DNA from: Aradus depressus | Lineage: Eukaryota > Arthropoda > Insecta > Hemiptera > Aradidae | Direction of reading: 5' to 3' | DNA length: 64,000 bases | Assembly (NCBI GenBank): GCA_963662175.1 | Contig: OY759217.1 | Location: forward strand, 5,830,562 to 5,894,561 | Part shown: one piece after another, positions 43,393 through 54,199 of the stretch | Numbering within the stretch: the stretch's first letter is position 1 | Layout: the number at the start of each line of letters is the position of its first letter | Translations under genes and position numbers: made by a program | Notes under the pieces: generated by a model | What the model was told of the DNA's origin: nothing | What the model saw: the letters and a program-made list of their open reading frames with translations, nothing else | Databases searched by the model: none

Positions 43393-44491
43393 AGTAACCC
43401 CAACCCGAACACCATTCCTATCAATCTAAACTTTTATTTCTCAGTCATGCACCATAGATAGGGTTTTCTATAAGTGCTATCACCAGTCTCCTACATGCAT
43501 ATATATATAATATATTTTCTATAGTTCCCCCGACATTTTTCTACAACTAACACTCAACCGTTCCTCAATTAATATTATAACGCAGCCCTCACACCCATAC
43601 TCCATTGTATTTATTTTTCAAGTCCCAAGCTCTTCGTCTAATATACATCACAGTTCCCACCGGTATTTGAGAACCCATATAGTATTATTGTTCCATCCTC
43701 ACCCACATCTCATGGACCCCACAATTCAGCCCTCCTTCCCCGCATATATGGTATTGAGAGCCAAAACACTTACGATGACCCAATACAACAGTTATTTTAC
43801 CGATTCATCTTCATAGCCACAAAACCCGGGATTATTTAATATTTTAGTATATTTCTTTTTTCATTATTTATCACAGGTTTTTTTTCCTCACATACAACGC
43901 CTACTCCACTCAACTGTTTTTTCTTAAAGTCCTATACATATCTTACATCCTTTCATATATTTATTTTTTATTTAGTCATATTATTTTATATTTTATGCGA
44001 TTAATATTTATTTACATTTTCGAAAATTTACGTAAATTATGAAAATTTTGTAGCATATTCAGGAACATTTTTTGTGATGAATGTGACTGCATAATAACTA
44101 TCGTGATTATAAGAAAAATTGGTGAGTACAAGCTGGTCAGTATTAAGAAATAAAAATCGTATATAGGTTCCATATCATAGGCAGTTTCTTATTGTTGTTG
44201 GGGCTAGGTGTATTGCTGGAAACCCATTAATGATCGGCTCTTCTCGGCTCGTCTCGGATTTTATCGGCTCCTTTCGTTGCATGTAGGATGAAAAAAACTA
44301 TAAATACGTTCTGTTTGGTCAGTAGTTATCTGTTTTCATTGTGAACGTGTTAACAACTTTGAGATAAATACAATCTGATCATTCACTATTTATTGAACCG
44401 AAGTTGTCAACCCTGTTACAATAAATACGGTCTGTTTGGTGATTATTAGGCAGACTTCAATGATCTAGTAATCCACAGCAGGTTAGATACC

Positions 44492-45022
44492 ATGGGGGTC
44501 AAACGAAACGCTCTCACTATAGAAAATAAAATAAAAATAATTAAACTTTTTGATGAAGGAGAAAAGGTTGGAGAAATATCGAAACATTTCAAGATTCCTC
44601 AATCCACGATTTCTTCAATTTTAAAGAGGCGAGCAACCATTTTTCAATTAGATACATGTGGTAAAAGACATATTAAACGAATTAGAACTAATGGTGGAAC
44701 ACACTCCCAGAATACACCCCCACTTGCCTTCAACGGAGAGAATTACACACAACAACACACAGACTCTTCAGAGGAGGATGTGGGTGAACACTCCAGTTCA
44801 TCACAACAGCAAACGGACTCTTCACAGCATGATACGGATGAAGACGGAAGTGAACGAATTCATTCAACAGAACACCGACGAGTAGTATATGGTGATAAAA
44901 AACCAACAAAAAAGTTCAACCTTCCTAAACCCGTAAAAGGCTTAATACCTCTGTCTAAGGAAAATATGACGTTTTTACGTTTGGTCGGGTATAAAGTTCT
45001 GTCATCAACGTATAGATGTTAG
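44492..45022 (+). CDS. CENP-B/pogo-type HTH protein, left arm
   Basis: This 176-codon ORF has the same architecture as the copy A protein: HTH at residues 1-50 (NALTIENKIKIIKLFDEGEK, then ISKHFKIPQSTISSILKRR), a basic patch, an acidic Ser/Gln-rich linker (residues 70-125), and a C-terminal block KKFNLPKPVKGLIPLSKE ending STYRC. The right-arm copy (47961-47431) encodes the same protein. The ATG sits in ATACCATGG, a good context. The TATA/initiator pair about 170 bases upstream is conserved. The last seven bases overlap the next ORF (ATGTTAG). There is no DDE domain, so it may bind element DNA or have lost its catalytic partner. Confidence 0.78.
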   Translation: MGVKRNALTIENKIKIIKLFDEGEKVGEISKHFKIPQSTISSILKRRATIFQLDTCGKRHIKRIRTNGGTHSQNTPPLAFNGENYTQQHTDSSEEDVGEHSSSSQQQTDSSQHDTDEDGSERIHSTEHRRVVYGDKKPTKKFNLPKPVKGLIPLSKENMTFLRLVGYKVLSSTYRC

Positions 45023-45336
45023 ATTTGGATAGTTCAAAGAGGGGTTCGGGTATCATTTTCATTACCGAAGCCATCGGGGGTATAGATGGAATAAGAAAAT
45101 CTGTTCGACATGAAAACACTCACACTTTGCCATCATATAGGTTTATCTATTTAAAAGGTAGATTTTTTCAAGGAGAATGGGACAACGACAGTTGCAACAT
45201 TCTAAAAGCGGGTTTTGTTCAATTCCAGTGCTTCCTGGGTAATAACTCGGACTATATTTTGAAGGATATGTCAATAATGGGCATTAACTTTATTGGGAAT
45301 AGGTACACAGCATATCATAAACGAAAAGATTATTAA
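45016..45336 (+). CDS. Second ORF of the foldback cassette, left arm, unknown family
   Basis: The 106 codons start at an ATG overlapping the HTH stop in the -1 frame, so it could be made by reinitiation, frameshifting or splicing. Visible segments: GSGIIFITEAIGGIDGIRK, then YLKGRFFQGEWDND and a C-terminus YHKRKDY. The mix of hydrophobic and charged residues looks like a folded domain but I recognise no family. The right arm encodes the same residues at 47437-47117; copy A is frameshifted. Confidence 0.5.
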   Translation: MLDLDSSKRGSGIIFITEAIGGIDGIRKSVRHENTHTLPSYRFIYLKGRFFQGEWDNDSCNILKAGFVQFQCFLGNNSDYILKDMSIMGINFIGNRYTAYHKRKDY

Positions 45337-45794
45337 AAAGAATCAAATCGAATGCTGTGAGGTTGAAGGCTTGGAGAGGCTATAAACGCACGCAGGTCGT
45401 ATGAGTGAAGGTTTGGAGAGGATATAGATGCCCGCAGACCAGTGTGATCACCAGCAGTTCTAAATGTTGAAAACACTGATTTGAGGAAAAGTAGGAGAGT
45501 ACAATCGTGTTAATATGCCTGTATTTTTGATTTGCAGGAAAGGGCCTTGCCCCTTTTTATTCATGCTTTGTATCCAAAAGTATATATATTTCAGTTTTCA
45601 TTTGACTATATGCTTATATCATCTCTTTGTGAGAGCGGTTCTAAATCTGCTGGGTAAGTTTCGTTCTTGATCAGTGTATACATGTACCCCCAAAATCCTG
45701 TTCCTTTGAACCAAATTCAACTCAGTCAAATCGATTCAAATCCCTATATTATACTGCAATATTCTCGCTCAAACATCACTACACTCTCCTTCTA

Positions 45795-46660
45795 GTTATA
45801 ACGATATCGTTATAAATATAACGATATCACAGTAGTTATAACGATATCACTGTAGTTATAGCGATATCGCTATATTTATAACGATATTACTGTAGTTATA
45901 ACGATATCGCTATATTTATAACGATATTACTGTAGTTATAACGATATCGCTATATTTATAACGATATCACAGTAGTTATAACGATATCGCTATATTTAAA
46001 CCGATATCACAGGAGTTATAACGAAATCGCTATATTTATAACGATATCACAGTAGTTCTAACGATATCGCTATATTTATAACGATATTACTGTAGTTATA
46101 ACGATATCGCTATATTTATAACGATATTACTGTAGTTATAACGATATCGCTATATTTATAACGATATCACAGTAGTTATAACGATATCGCTATATTAATA
46201 ACGATATCACAGTAGTTATAACGATATCGCTATATTTATAACGATATTACTTTAGTTATAACGATATCGCTATATTTATAACGATATCACAGTAGTTATA
46301 ACGATATCGCTATATTTATAACGATATCACAGTAGTTATAACGATATCGCTATATTTATAACGATATTAATTTTTAGTTATAACGATATCGCTATATTTA
46401 TAACGATATTACTGTAGTTATAACGATATCGCTATATTTATAACGATATCACAGTAGTTATAACGATATCGCTATATTTATAACGATATTACTTTAGTTA
46501 TAACGATATCGCTATATTTATAACGATATTACTGTAGTTATAACGATATCGCTATATTTATAACGATATCACAGGAGTTATAACGATATCGCTATATTTA
46601 TAACGATATCACAGTAGTTATAACGATATCGCTATATTTATAACGATATCGTTATAACTA
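45795..46660. repeat. Central GATATC tandem array of the foldback element
   Basis: About 20 units of ~40 bp built from AGTTATAACGATATCGC and TATATTTATAACGATATYAC are arranged head to tail. Each unit is itself rich in short palindromes (TATAACGATATCGTTATA). The array replaces the loop between the arms; copy A keeps about one and a half units at 15255-15312. Confidence 0.95.
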
Positions 46661-47116
46661 GAAGGAGAGTGTAGTGATGTTTGAGCGAGAATATTGCAGT
46701 ATAATATAGGGATTTGAATCGATTTGACTGAGTTGAATTTGGTTCAAAGGAACAGGATTTTGGGGGTACATGTATACACTGATCAAGAACGAAACTTACC
46801 CAGCAGATTTAGAACCGCTCTCACAAAGAGATGATATAAGCATATAGTCAAATGAAAACTGAAATATATATACTGTTGGATACAAAGCATGAATAAAAAG
46901 GGGCAAGGCCCTTTCCTGCAAATCAAAAATACAGGCATATTAACACGATTGTACTCTCCTACTTTTCCTCAAATCAGTGTTTTCAACATATAGAACTGCT
47001 GGTGATCACACTGGTCTGCGGGCATCTATATCCTCTCCAAACCTTCACTCATACGACCTGCGTGCGTTTATAGCCTCTCCAAGCCTTCAACCTCACAGCA
47101 TTCGATTTGATTCTTT

Positions 47117-47437
47117 TTAATAATCTTTTCGTTTATGATATGCTGTGTACCTATTCCCAATAAAGTTAATGCCCATTATTGACATATCCTTCAAAATATA
47201 GTCCGAGTTATTACCCAGGAAGCACTGGAATTGAACAAAACCCGCTTTTAGAATGTTGCAACTGTCGTTGTCCCATTCTCCTTGAAAAAATCTACCTTTT
47301 AAATAGATAAACCTATATGATGGCAAAGTGTGAGTGTTTTCATGTCGAACAGATTTTCTTATTCCATCTATACCCCCGATGGCTTCGGTAATGAAAATGA
47401 TACCCGAACCCCTCTTTGAACTATCCAAATCTAACAT
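47117..47437 (-). CDS. Second ORF of the foldback cassette, right arm
   Basis: It encodes the same 106 residues as 45016-45336, in mirror orientation, overlapping the HTH gene by seven bases. Family unknown. Confidence 0.5.
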   Translation of the reverse strand: MLDLDSSKRGSGIIFITEAIGGIDGIRKSVRHENTHTLPSYRFIYLKGRFFQGEWDNDSCNILKAGFVQFQCFLGNNSDYILKDMSIMGINFIGNRYTAYHKRKDY

Positions 47438-47961
47438 CTATACGTTGATGACAGAACTTTATACCCGACCAAACGTAAAAACGTCATATTTTCCTTAGAC
47501 AGAGGTATTAAGCCTTTTACGGGTTTAGGAAGGTTGAACTTTTTTGTTGGTTTTTTATCACCATATACTACTCGTCGGTGTTCTGTTGAATGAATTCGTT
47601 CACTTCCGTCTTCATCCGTATCATGCTGTGAAGAGTCCGTTTGCTGTTGTGATGAACTGGAGTGTTCACCCACATCCTCCTCTGAAGAGTCTGTGTGTTG
47701 TTGTGTGTAATTCTCTCCGTTGAAGGCAAGTGGGGGTGTATTCTGGGAGTGTGTTCCACCATTAGTTCTAATTCGTTTAATATGTCTTTTACCACATGTA
47801 TCTAATTGAAAAATGGTTGCTCGCCTCTTTAAAATTGAAGAAATCGTGGATTGAGGAATCTTGAAATGTTTCGATATTTCTCCAACCTTTTCTCCTTCAT
47901 CAAAAAGTTTAATTATTTTTATTTTATTTTCTATAGTGAGAGCGTTTCGTTTGACCCCCAT
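47431..47961 (-). CDS. CENP-B/pogo-type HTH protein, right arm
   Basis: It encodes the same 176 residues as 44492-45022. Transcription would converge with the left-arm gene on the central array, so transcripts reading through the array could form long double-stranded RNA. Identity of the two products suggests recent homogenisation of the inner arms. Confidence 0.78.
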   Translation of the reverse strand: MGVKRNALTIENKIKIIKLFDEGEKVGEISKHFKIPQSTISSILKRRATIFQLDTCGKRHIKRIRTNGGTHSQNTPPLAFNGENYTQQHTDSSEEDVGEHSSSSQQQTDSSQHDTDEDGSERIHSTEHRRVVYGDKKPTKKFNLPKPVKGLIPLSKENMTFLRLVGYKVLSSTYRC

Positions 47962-49060
47962 GGTATCTAACCTGCTGTGGATTACTAGATCAATGAAGTC
48001 TGCCTAATAATCACCAAACAGACCGTATTTATTGTAACAGGGTTGACAACTTCGGTTCAATAAATAGTGAATGATCAGATTGTATTTATCTCAAAGTTGT
48101 TAACACGTTCACAATGAAAACAGATAACTACTGACCAAACAGAACGTATTTATAGTTTTTTTCATCCTACATGCAACGAAAGGAGCCGATAAAATCCGAG
48201 ACGAGCCGAGAAGAGCCGATCATTAATGGGTTTCCAGCAATACACCTAGCCCCAACAACAATAAGAAACTGCCTATGATATGGAACCTATATACGATTTT
48301 TATTTCTTAATACTGACCAGCTTGTACTCACCAATTTTTCTTATAATCACGATAGTTATTATGCAGTCACATTCATCACAAAAAATGTTCCTGAATATGC
48401 TACAAAATTTTCATAATTTACGTAAATTTTCGAAAATGTAAATAAATATTAATCGCATAAAATATAAAATAATATGACTAAATAAAAAATAAATATATGA
48501 AAGGATGTAAGATATGTATAGGACTTTAAGAAAAAACAGTTGAGTGGAGTAGGCGTTGTATGTGAGGAAAAAAAACCTGTGATAAATAATGAAAAAAGAA
48601 ATATACTAAAATATTAAATAATCCCGGGTTTTGTGGCTATGAAGATGAATCGGTAAAATAACTGTTGTATTGGGTCATCGTAAGTGTTTTGGCTCTCAAT
48701 ACCATATATGCGGGGAAGGAGGGCTGAATTGTGGGGTCCATGAGATGTGGGTGAGGATGGAACAATAATACTATATGGGTTCTCAAATACCGGTGGGAAC
48801 TGTGATGTATATTAGACGAAGAGCTTGGGACTTGAAAAATAAATACAATGGAGTATGGGTGTGAGGGCTGCGTTATAATATTAATTGAGGAACGGTTGAG
48901 TGTTAGTTGTAGAAAAATGTCGGGGGAACTATAGAAAATATATTATATATATATGCATGTAGGAGACTGGTGATAGCACTTATAGAAAACCCTATCTATG
49001 GTGCATGACTGAGAAATAAAAGTTTAGATTGATAGGAATGGTGTTCGGGTTGGGGTTACT

Positions 49061-49369
49061 TTAGAGTTTAAGATATACTATAGAGGGGAACCAGGGAAAG
49101 AATTTAGCTGAGGAAGTATATAGAAGAGTGGTGGGGTTTTTAAAATGTGTCCGAGCGACTTCTAAGTTTTTTAGATTTGGGGAAGTTGCAGTTGAGTGAT
49201 GTTTATAGGGATAGGTGAACAATTCCGTATTTTTGTGAAGTGTTGTGTCGTGACGATATATTGGATCTCTCGGAAGGATTCTATTGTCTCTGCATAGTCT
49301 CTGATTTGTAGAAAAGTACATCGCAGTTAATCTCTGATAATGAAATGTTACACAAGGCCGCCTACCCAT
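49061..49369 (-). CDS. Conserved 102-codon ORF, right arm, unknown
   Basis: Third copy of the ORF seen at 12557 and 43084, nearly identical to the left-arm version. No recognised domain; it may be chance. Confidence 0.2.
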   Translation of the reverse strand: MGRRPCVTFHYQRLTAMYFSTNQRLCRDNRILPRDPIYRHDTTLHKNTELFTYPYKHHSTATSPNLKNLEVARTHFKNPTTLLYTSSAKFFPWFPSIVYLKL

Positions 49370-51534
49370 TCAAAAAATATTAGTATCTCTACTATAAATA
49401 ATTATCCGGCTCAGTGGGTAAAGTTTTCAATGACTTCTTCTTAGGATAGCTATATAAGAAGAGTTCCTATTGTATTGGACACACCTTATATGTACGTTGG
49501 GGCTGTGTTATAAAATAGTTCTTTAACTGATCTCGTTGGTGATGAAGGGGTCTAGAGCCTTCATCAGTATGAAATCTTAGGAAAAATACTTGAATATGAA
49601 ATTACCCCCGGCTTTTGCAGTTATAAAGATGGGTTGACAGGTACCAATGTGAGTGAGCCTACACAGCAGGGGTCCTAGGTTAGAGTTCTATTAGTGCTCA
49701 GATGTGTGGGAGTGGGTTCTGAATATATCCGGAGTAGTGTTGTGCAGGGGGATGATTTAAGTTCCTGCTAGATTGTAGGTTATTAGTCGTAAAAATAGTG
49801 ATGGTAAAGTAATATTGGAAATGCGAATCTAAATATCGACGAGAACTGTGGGGGTGTTGACCTGGCGGTTTAGGTAGGGAGAAGCATTTAAATTTGATTT
49901 TCTGCATGTGATGCAAGTGTACAGGTATGTCTGAGTGAGAGGTGGGATAGAAGTGGTTTGAATGAGAAAGAAATGTTGACGGGGCAGTAGTCTACACTTG
50001 TAGGGTTCTAACTTGATATGATGTTGGGGAAGTAGAAGTGGAGAGCAGAATATTGGGATGGATTGGTCGTTGTCAGAATTGTGCGGGGGTTTGAGAAGGT
50101 TAGGAGAGCAATTACAGTAGAGGACGGTTGGTGGAAGGAAAAATAAATTGTTTTGACCGCTATAAACGAGGATTGGAATACAGTAGAGGTGCTAAGTAAG
50201 TTAAGTGCTGGAGATGAGAAGTAGTATGTAACATAACGTAAGTTGAATATACTGCATGTTAGCCTAAGAATGTATCCATGGAAAGGTACATCTAGATCTA
50301 AAGATTACTCCGCGGGTATGTATGAGTAAAAGGTTTTAGAAGTAGAGAACAGAAAATTGGTAAGGACAAGTTGAGAAAAAACAATTAGACGATTGATGTG
50401 GGGAAGTAGAAGTGAGTCATAAAAATTAGGAGAAAGACCTGAGGATTAGGTGTGGGTTGCAAAGTCTCTGCCGGATTGGAAGAAGTACAATAGGTCTGAG
50501 GAAGTAGAACTATTATAATTAAAGATTATGTTTTAGAATAATTGATGTGGGTATGTGCATTGAAGATGATTTGAGGTGGGTAAGTTTGACTGATTCAGAG
50601 GGAAAGGCTAATGGACGTAGAATGTAGGTTTATGTATGGGTAGACCGGGTTATGATGAAAATGTCAGACGATCTAGAGAGGTTGTAGGTGTTGAACAGGG
50701 GCGAAGCATGATGGTGCTAAGAGTAGTGGACCATGATGAAATCTAAAGAAAATTGCTTGGATGTGTGTCTGAGTAAAAGGTTTAAAGGGAGAATTAGGTG
50801 GGGAAGTATAAGTGAGAAAATTGAGATGGATTGGCTACGCCGCTGAAGATAGAGAGTAGTGAATCGGAGGGAGAGCGGGGGTATTGAGATGGGGAAGCAT
50901 ATTGGATGTGTTAATTGACGTGGGGATGTAAGATTAAATCATGAAATAAAAATTGGTGAAGTATGAACAACAGGTCTCGACATGTTTGAAACATGTAAAC
51001 AACGACTTAATCCCTACAGATACGAAGGTCATTTCCAAACCATAGTAGATGTTAAAAAAATAAATAAAAAACAAGAATTCACAAACAACACCAAAGGACA
51101 GCGTGCTCGGAATTGAAGATAAATATTTTTTCGCACATATTACTCCAATCGGACAACATACTCAATATGACGAGCTTTGAATTATATTTTTAAATGCAAT
51201 ACCATTCAAGGCACCGAAGGACGGCATGCTCGGAATTGAAGATAAATATTTTTTCGCACATATTACTCCAATCGGACAACATACTCAATATGACGAGCTT
51301 TGAATTATATTTTTAAATGCAATACTATTCAAGGCACCGAAGGACGGCATGCTCAAAAGTGTAGCTAGGCGATTTTTCCATCATAATACTCCAGTTTTAA
51401 ATAATACTGAATACAATGATGATGATGATGATGATGATAGGACATGATAAGGTAGGCTACACGAATGCAGGGTTCGACATGCTTGAACACGCAAGTGCCT
51501 GTTCAAGGTCACAAAATCAGACTGAATTGGAGGG

Positions 51535-51780
51535 AGAACGGAAACTTATTGAGGTTTAGAGGGAGAGCGGAAACTTATTAAGGTTTAGGGAGAGAGCTGA
51601 AACTTATTGAGGTTTAGAGGGAGAGAGGAAACTTATTGATGTTTAGAGGGAGAGCGGAAACTTATTGAGGTTTAGAGTGAGAGCGGAAACTTATTGAGGT
51701 TTAGAGGGAGAGCGGAAACTTAATGAGGTTTAGAGGGAGAGTAGAAACTTATTGAGCTGGGGATGTACGATGGTGGGTGA
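51535..51780. repeat. Subterminal minisatellite, right arm
   Basis: About eight units of GAAACTTATTGAGGTTTAGA followed by GGGAGAGCG (29 bp), the reverse complement of the repeats at 40490-40780. Confidence 0.92.
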
Positions 51781-51818
51781 TTCGGAGCGGGGAGGGAGTG
51801 GTGGTGGTGGGGGGTGAT

Positions 51819-51832
51819 GGGTCACGTGACCC
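51819..51832. promoter_or_regulatory. Perfect 14-bp palindrome with CACGTG core, right end
   Basis: GGGTCACGTGACCC again, the mirror partner of the copy at 40413-40426. Confidence 0.45.
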
Positions 51833-51895
51833 CGTGGGGTCAAAGGTCATGTGGAGCAACTGGTCCAGAGTCCCCATTTCCATTCTACTTATATG

Positions 51896-52939
51896 ATTGA
51901 AAAGTTGTGAACTCTCTACCGCAAAAACGATTGTAGCTATAGACTTGAAAAGTGGAATGAAGGGGTCACTTGTGTTAATTTAGATATGATTAGATTTTGG
52001 CCGAAATCAGCAGAAAATTAAGACACTTTACTCTAGGGCCCAAGTGCATTTTAAAAGATCCTCCTTATGTTTATGACCTAATCAAAAATCTTTCAAAGTT
52101 TTGTAAGGAACATTGAAATAGATCGTTTATATACAATACCACTTTTCACTGGTCGTCCAGTTTTTGAGATACATGCCAAAAACCGCCTTGAAAAGTAGAT
52201 TTGAAACACACTTTTTTTAGACGTTTCCTCGATTTACCCGAAAACAGTTAGTTCTATTGAAAAATTGATTCCTACCTAACATGTTACTTAAGCGATTTCC
52301 TATCGCCAATAAGTCCTTAAATTGGTGGTAGTATGAAAACGGAAAAAGTTATGGTGGCCCGAAGAATTAAACTTAATGTCTATAATGAATATATCTGGGT
52401 AATGTTTAAATAGTCACTCCTTGCAGCCAATTTTAAAATATGGTTTTATTATTGGCAGTTTAAAAAAAAAAAATTATAAAAGTGAAAAAAAAATATATAA
52501 GAGATATTAAAGGACATTCTTATACCAGCCACACTTACAATGTAATACGCCTAAAAATGTTTAGATTTCGAACATTAATATTTTTCTTCTGGGTAGAAGA
52601 GGGGAGAAAGTCTTGTTTTGATAAATTAAAATATATTTCCATCTCTTTTTCCGATTTACTATTGAAGTGAGACAGAGTGAGAGGGGGTATTGAAAGAAAA
52701 GGGTCGAGTCTGGTATAGAAGTGAAATACATAAATTTGTGCGATTAGGGTAAGTTTTGTTGGGGACTGGAGGGGGGGTCTGGGGGGTCTTGGGTATGGAA
52801 CAGGTGCAGAGAACTGCCCCCCCCCCTCGACTTGACACTCCTACAACCTCTGTTCTTTTCATTATTTTAGTTCCCCCCAAAACCCCGCCCCCTTCCACCC
52901 CTTTTGGAACTTTATTTAGCAGAAAAGGAACTGACTCAA

Positions 52940-52970
<31 letters not shown>

Positions 52971-53280
52971 TCCGGCTGTGTAAAACTCTCCAAAGAAAAG
53001 ATTCAGGAAATTTTCTAACTTTAGCCTCAACTCACAAACGTTGGAGTTTATACCATTCATTTATGAAAACAAAAATTATAAAAAAAATTCATTCATTCTT
53101 TTCTGTTGAAACTTGGACTGCAGGAGCACTCAGTGCATGAAACAAAACATTTTATGTGTTTTTTTAATGAGGGGAAAATGTAAAAACTTTTAACGAGCAT
53201 TTCCTAAATATTAACTATGCAAATTGCTTACAGGAGAATTAAAGATAAAACAAATTTTACCTCAATGCATTATTTGCCAA
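51896..53280. other. Unassigned sequence with low-complexity blocks
   Basis: No gene is recognised. A purine-rich block (52670-52800) and a C homopolymer of about 30 (52938-52968) create Pro- and Gly-rich ORFs on both strands that I do not consider genes. Confidence 0.4.
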
Positions 53281-53284
53281 CCTC

Positions 53285-53515
53285 AATGCATTCCCTGAAG
53301 AAAACATTTGAGACATTCCCTCGATACTCTAGCAGGTTCATGGTGTAACTTTGAGACATTCTCTTGATATTCTAGCAAGTTCATGGTGTAGCTTTGAGAC
53401 ATTCTCTCGATACTCTAGCAGGTTCATGGTTAACTTTGAGACATTTTCTCGATACTCTAGCAGGTTCATGGTGTAGCTTTGAGACATTCTCTCGATACTC
53501 TAGTAGGTTCATGTT
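53285..53515. repeat. Tandem repeat, ~59-bp unit, four copies
   Basis: Each unit contains TTGAGACATTCTCTCGATAC, TCTAGCAGGTTCATGG and GTGTAACT. The final copy runs into sequence shared with 16790-16870. Confidence 0.9.
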
Positions 53516-53639
53516 TGTTTTATTTAAAATTGTATTAAACAATTAATTAGCAGTTAGTAAGCTGGAATTGGTTAGAAAACTGGGACAGGTGTGAACACGT
53601 GATAACAAACGCCAATTTTGACCCTTCGAAACTTGGTCA

Positions 53640-53840
53640 AAAATGATTCTTTTTGGCTACTTTTTTTATTTATTTTGTTCAGGTCGGAGTTCTCCAGACG
53701 GCTATTGTATCATGCTTACAATTAAGTTTGGAGGCTCTGTAATGGTTTGGAGATGTTTTGGTGGGAACAGAGTTGGCGACTTAGTGAAAATTGAAGGAAT
53801 CATGAAAAAAAGAGAAGAATGCAATTTCTTCTGGTGAAAG
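53640..53840 (+). pseudogene. Tc1-like transposase fragment
   Basis: Within a 64-codon ORF the segment IKFGGSVMVWRCFGGNRVGD followed by LVKIEGIMKK has the pattern of the second catalytic region of Tc1 transposases (GGSVMVWGCF). Upstream and downstream parts are missing. The adjoining 53520-53710 recurs, inverted, at 16510-16870. Confidence 0.7.
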
Positions 53841-53876
53841 AATAATTGGAGAAATATTAATATGAAGAGTTAGTTA

Positions 53877-54065
53877 GTTATTATGACTCATGCTCGAGTT
53901 TTAACTACGAGGACATATCGCCTACTACCAGAGCGCTCTTTCGTCACTCTGGTGGACATGAGCCCGACTCTACTGTGGGAGTCCTAAATTTTTCCTACTC
54001 TAAATTTTTATTCACCAAAGGCAAGGGTCTTTAACGATTACCTGACATCGTACAGGCTTTTAATA
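53877..54065 (-). mobile_element. SINE family 1, 3' part
   Basis: Contains the tail and linker blocks CATATCGCCTACTACCAGAG, GGTGGACATGAGCCCGACTC and GATTACCTGACATCGTACAG. It stops before the tRNA-like head, so it is 5'-truncated. Confidence 0.85.
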
Positions 54066-54154
54066 TGAAGATGTCTCATGTAGTGAAAAGGGATTATTTC
54101 ACAGGTTGTCAAATAAAATGTAGTCTGACCTCTCACAGATTTTTATTAGTAGTA

Positions 54155-54195
54155 GCTAGCCGGCTTTCGAGGTTGCCCTCATCATCAGACAGTCT
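54155..54195 (-). ncRNA. Second hammerhead-like motif, different family
   Basis: On the minus strand CTGATGA is followed by T, then a perfect four-pair stem GAGG-GCAA-CCTC, then GAAA and the palindrome GCCGGC. The order matches a hammerhead core with very short stem III, again with one extra U after CUGANGA. The stem I partner strand is not clear. It may come from another Penelope-like family. Confidence 0.35.
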
Positions 54196-54199
54196 GATA

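Larger units (their letters stand above)
40356..45814 (+). repeat. Left arm of the foldback element
   Basis: It matches the right arm in inverted orientation and copy A in direct orientation. It lacks a ~95-bp stretch present in both other copies (expected near 41771, between ACTCAGACAC and TCTCTAGATCG), and has three copies of a ~120-bp internal repeat at 41000-41345. Confidence 0.93.
40356..51889. mobile_element. 11.5-kb foldback element with ~5.3-kb inverted arms
   Basis: The left arm 40356-45814 and right arm 46639-51889 are inverted copies enclosing an 824-bp tandem array. Outer ends are AGTAGAAGGGAAATGGGG (left) and AGTAGAATGGAAATGGGG (right, read inward). A direct repeat TATATG flanks both sides (40350-40355, 51890-51895) and is a candidate 6-bp target duplication. 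Each arm carries, from outside in: a CACGTG-containing palindrome, minisatellites, about 3 kb without recognised genes, then a two-ORF cassette pointing to the centre. The build resembles foldback elements (Drosophila FB, Galileo), but the encoded HTH protein is of CENP-B/pogo type and no catalytic domain is visible. Confidence 0.85.
46639..51889 (-). repeat. Right arm of the foldback element
   Basis: An inverted copy of the left arm. The inner half is nearly identical to it, while the outer half is a mosaic: 50965-51065 differs completely from the left arm and copy A, which agree with each other there; yet at 50690-50785 it keeps a stretch shared with copy A but missing from the left arm. 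Confidence 0.93.

Noticed and set aside
52659..53060. Gly- and Pro-rich ORFs on both strands around the C-run
   Set aside because: Low complexity; length depends on a homopolymer likely to be mis-sized.
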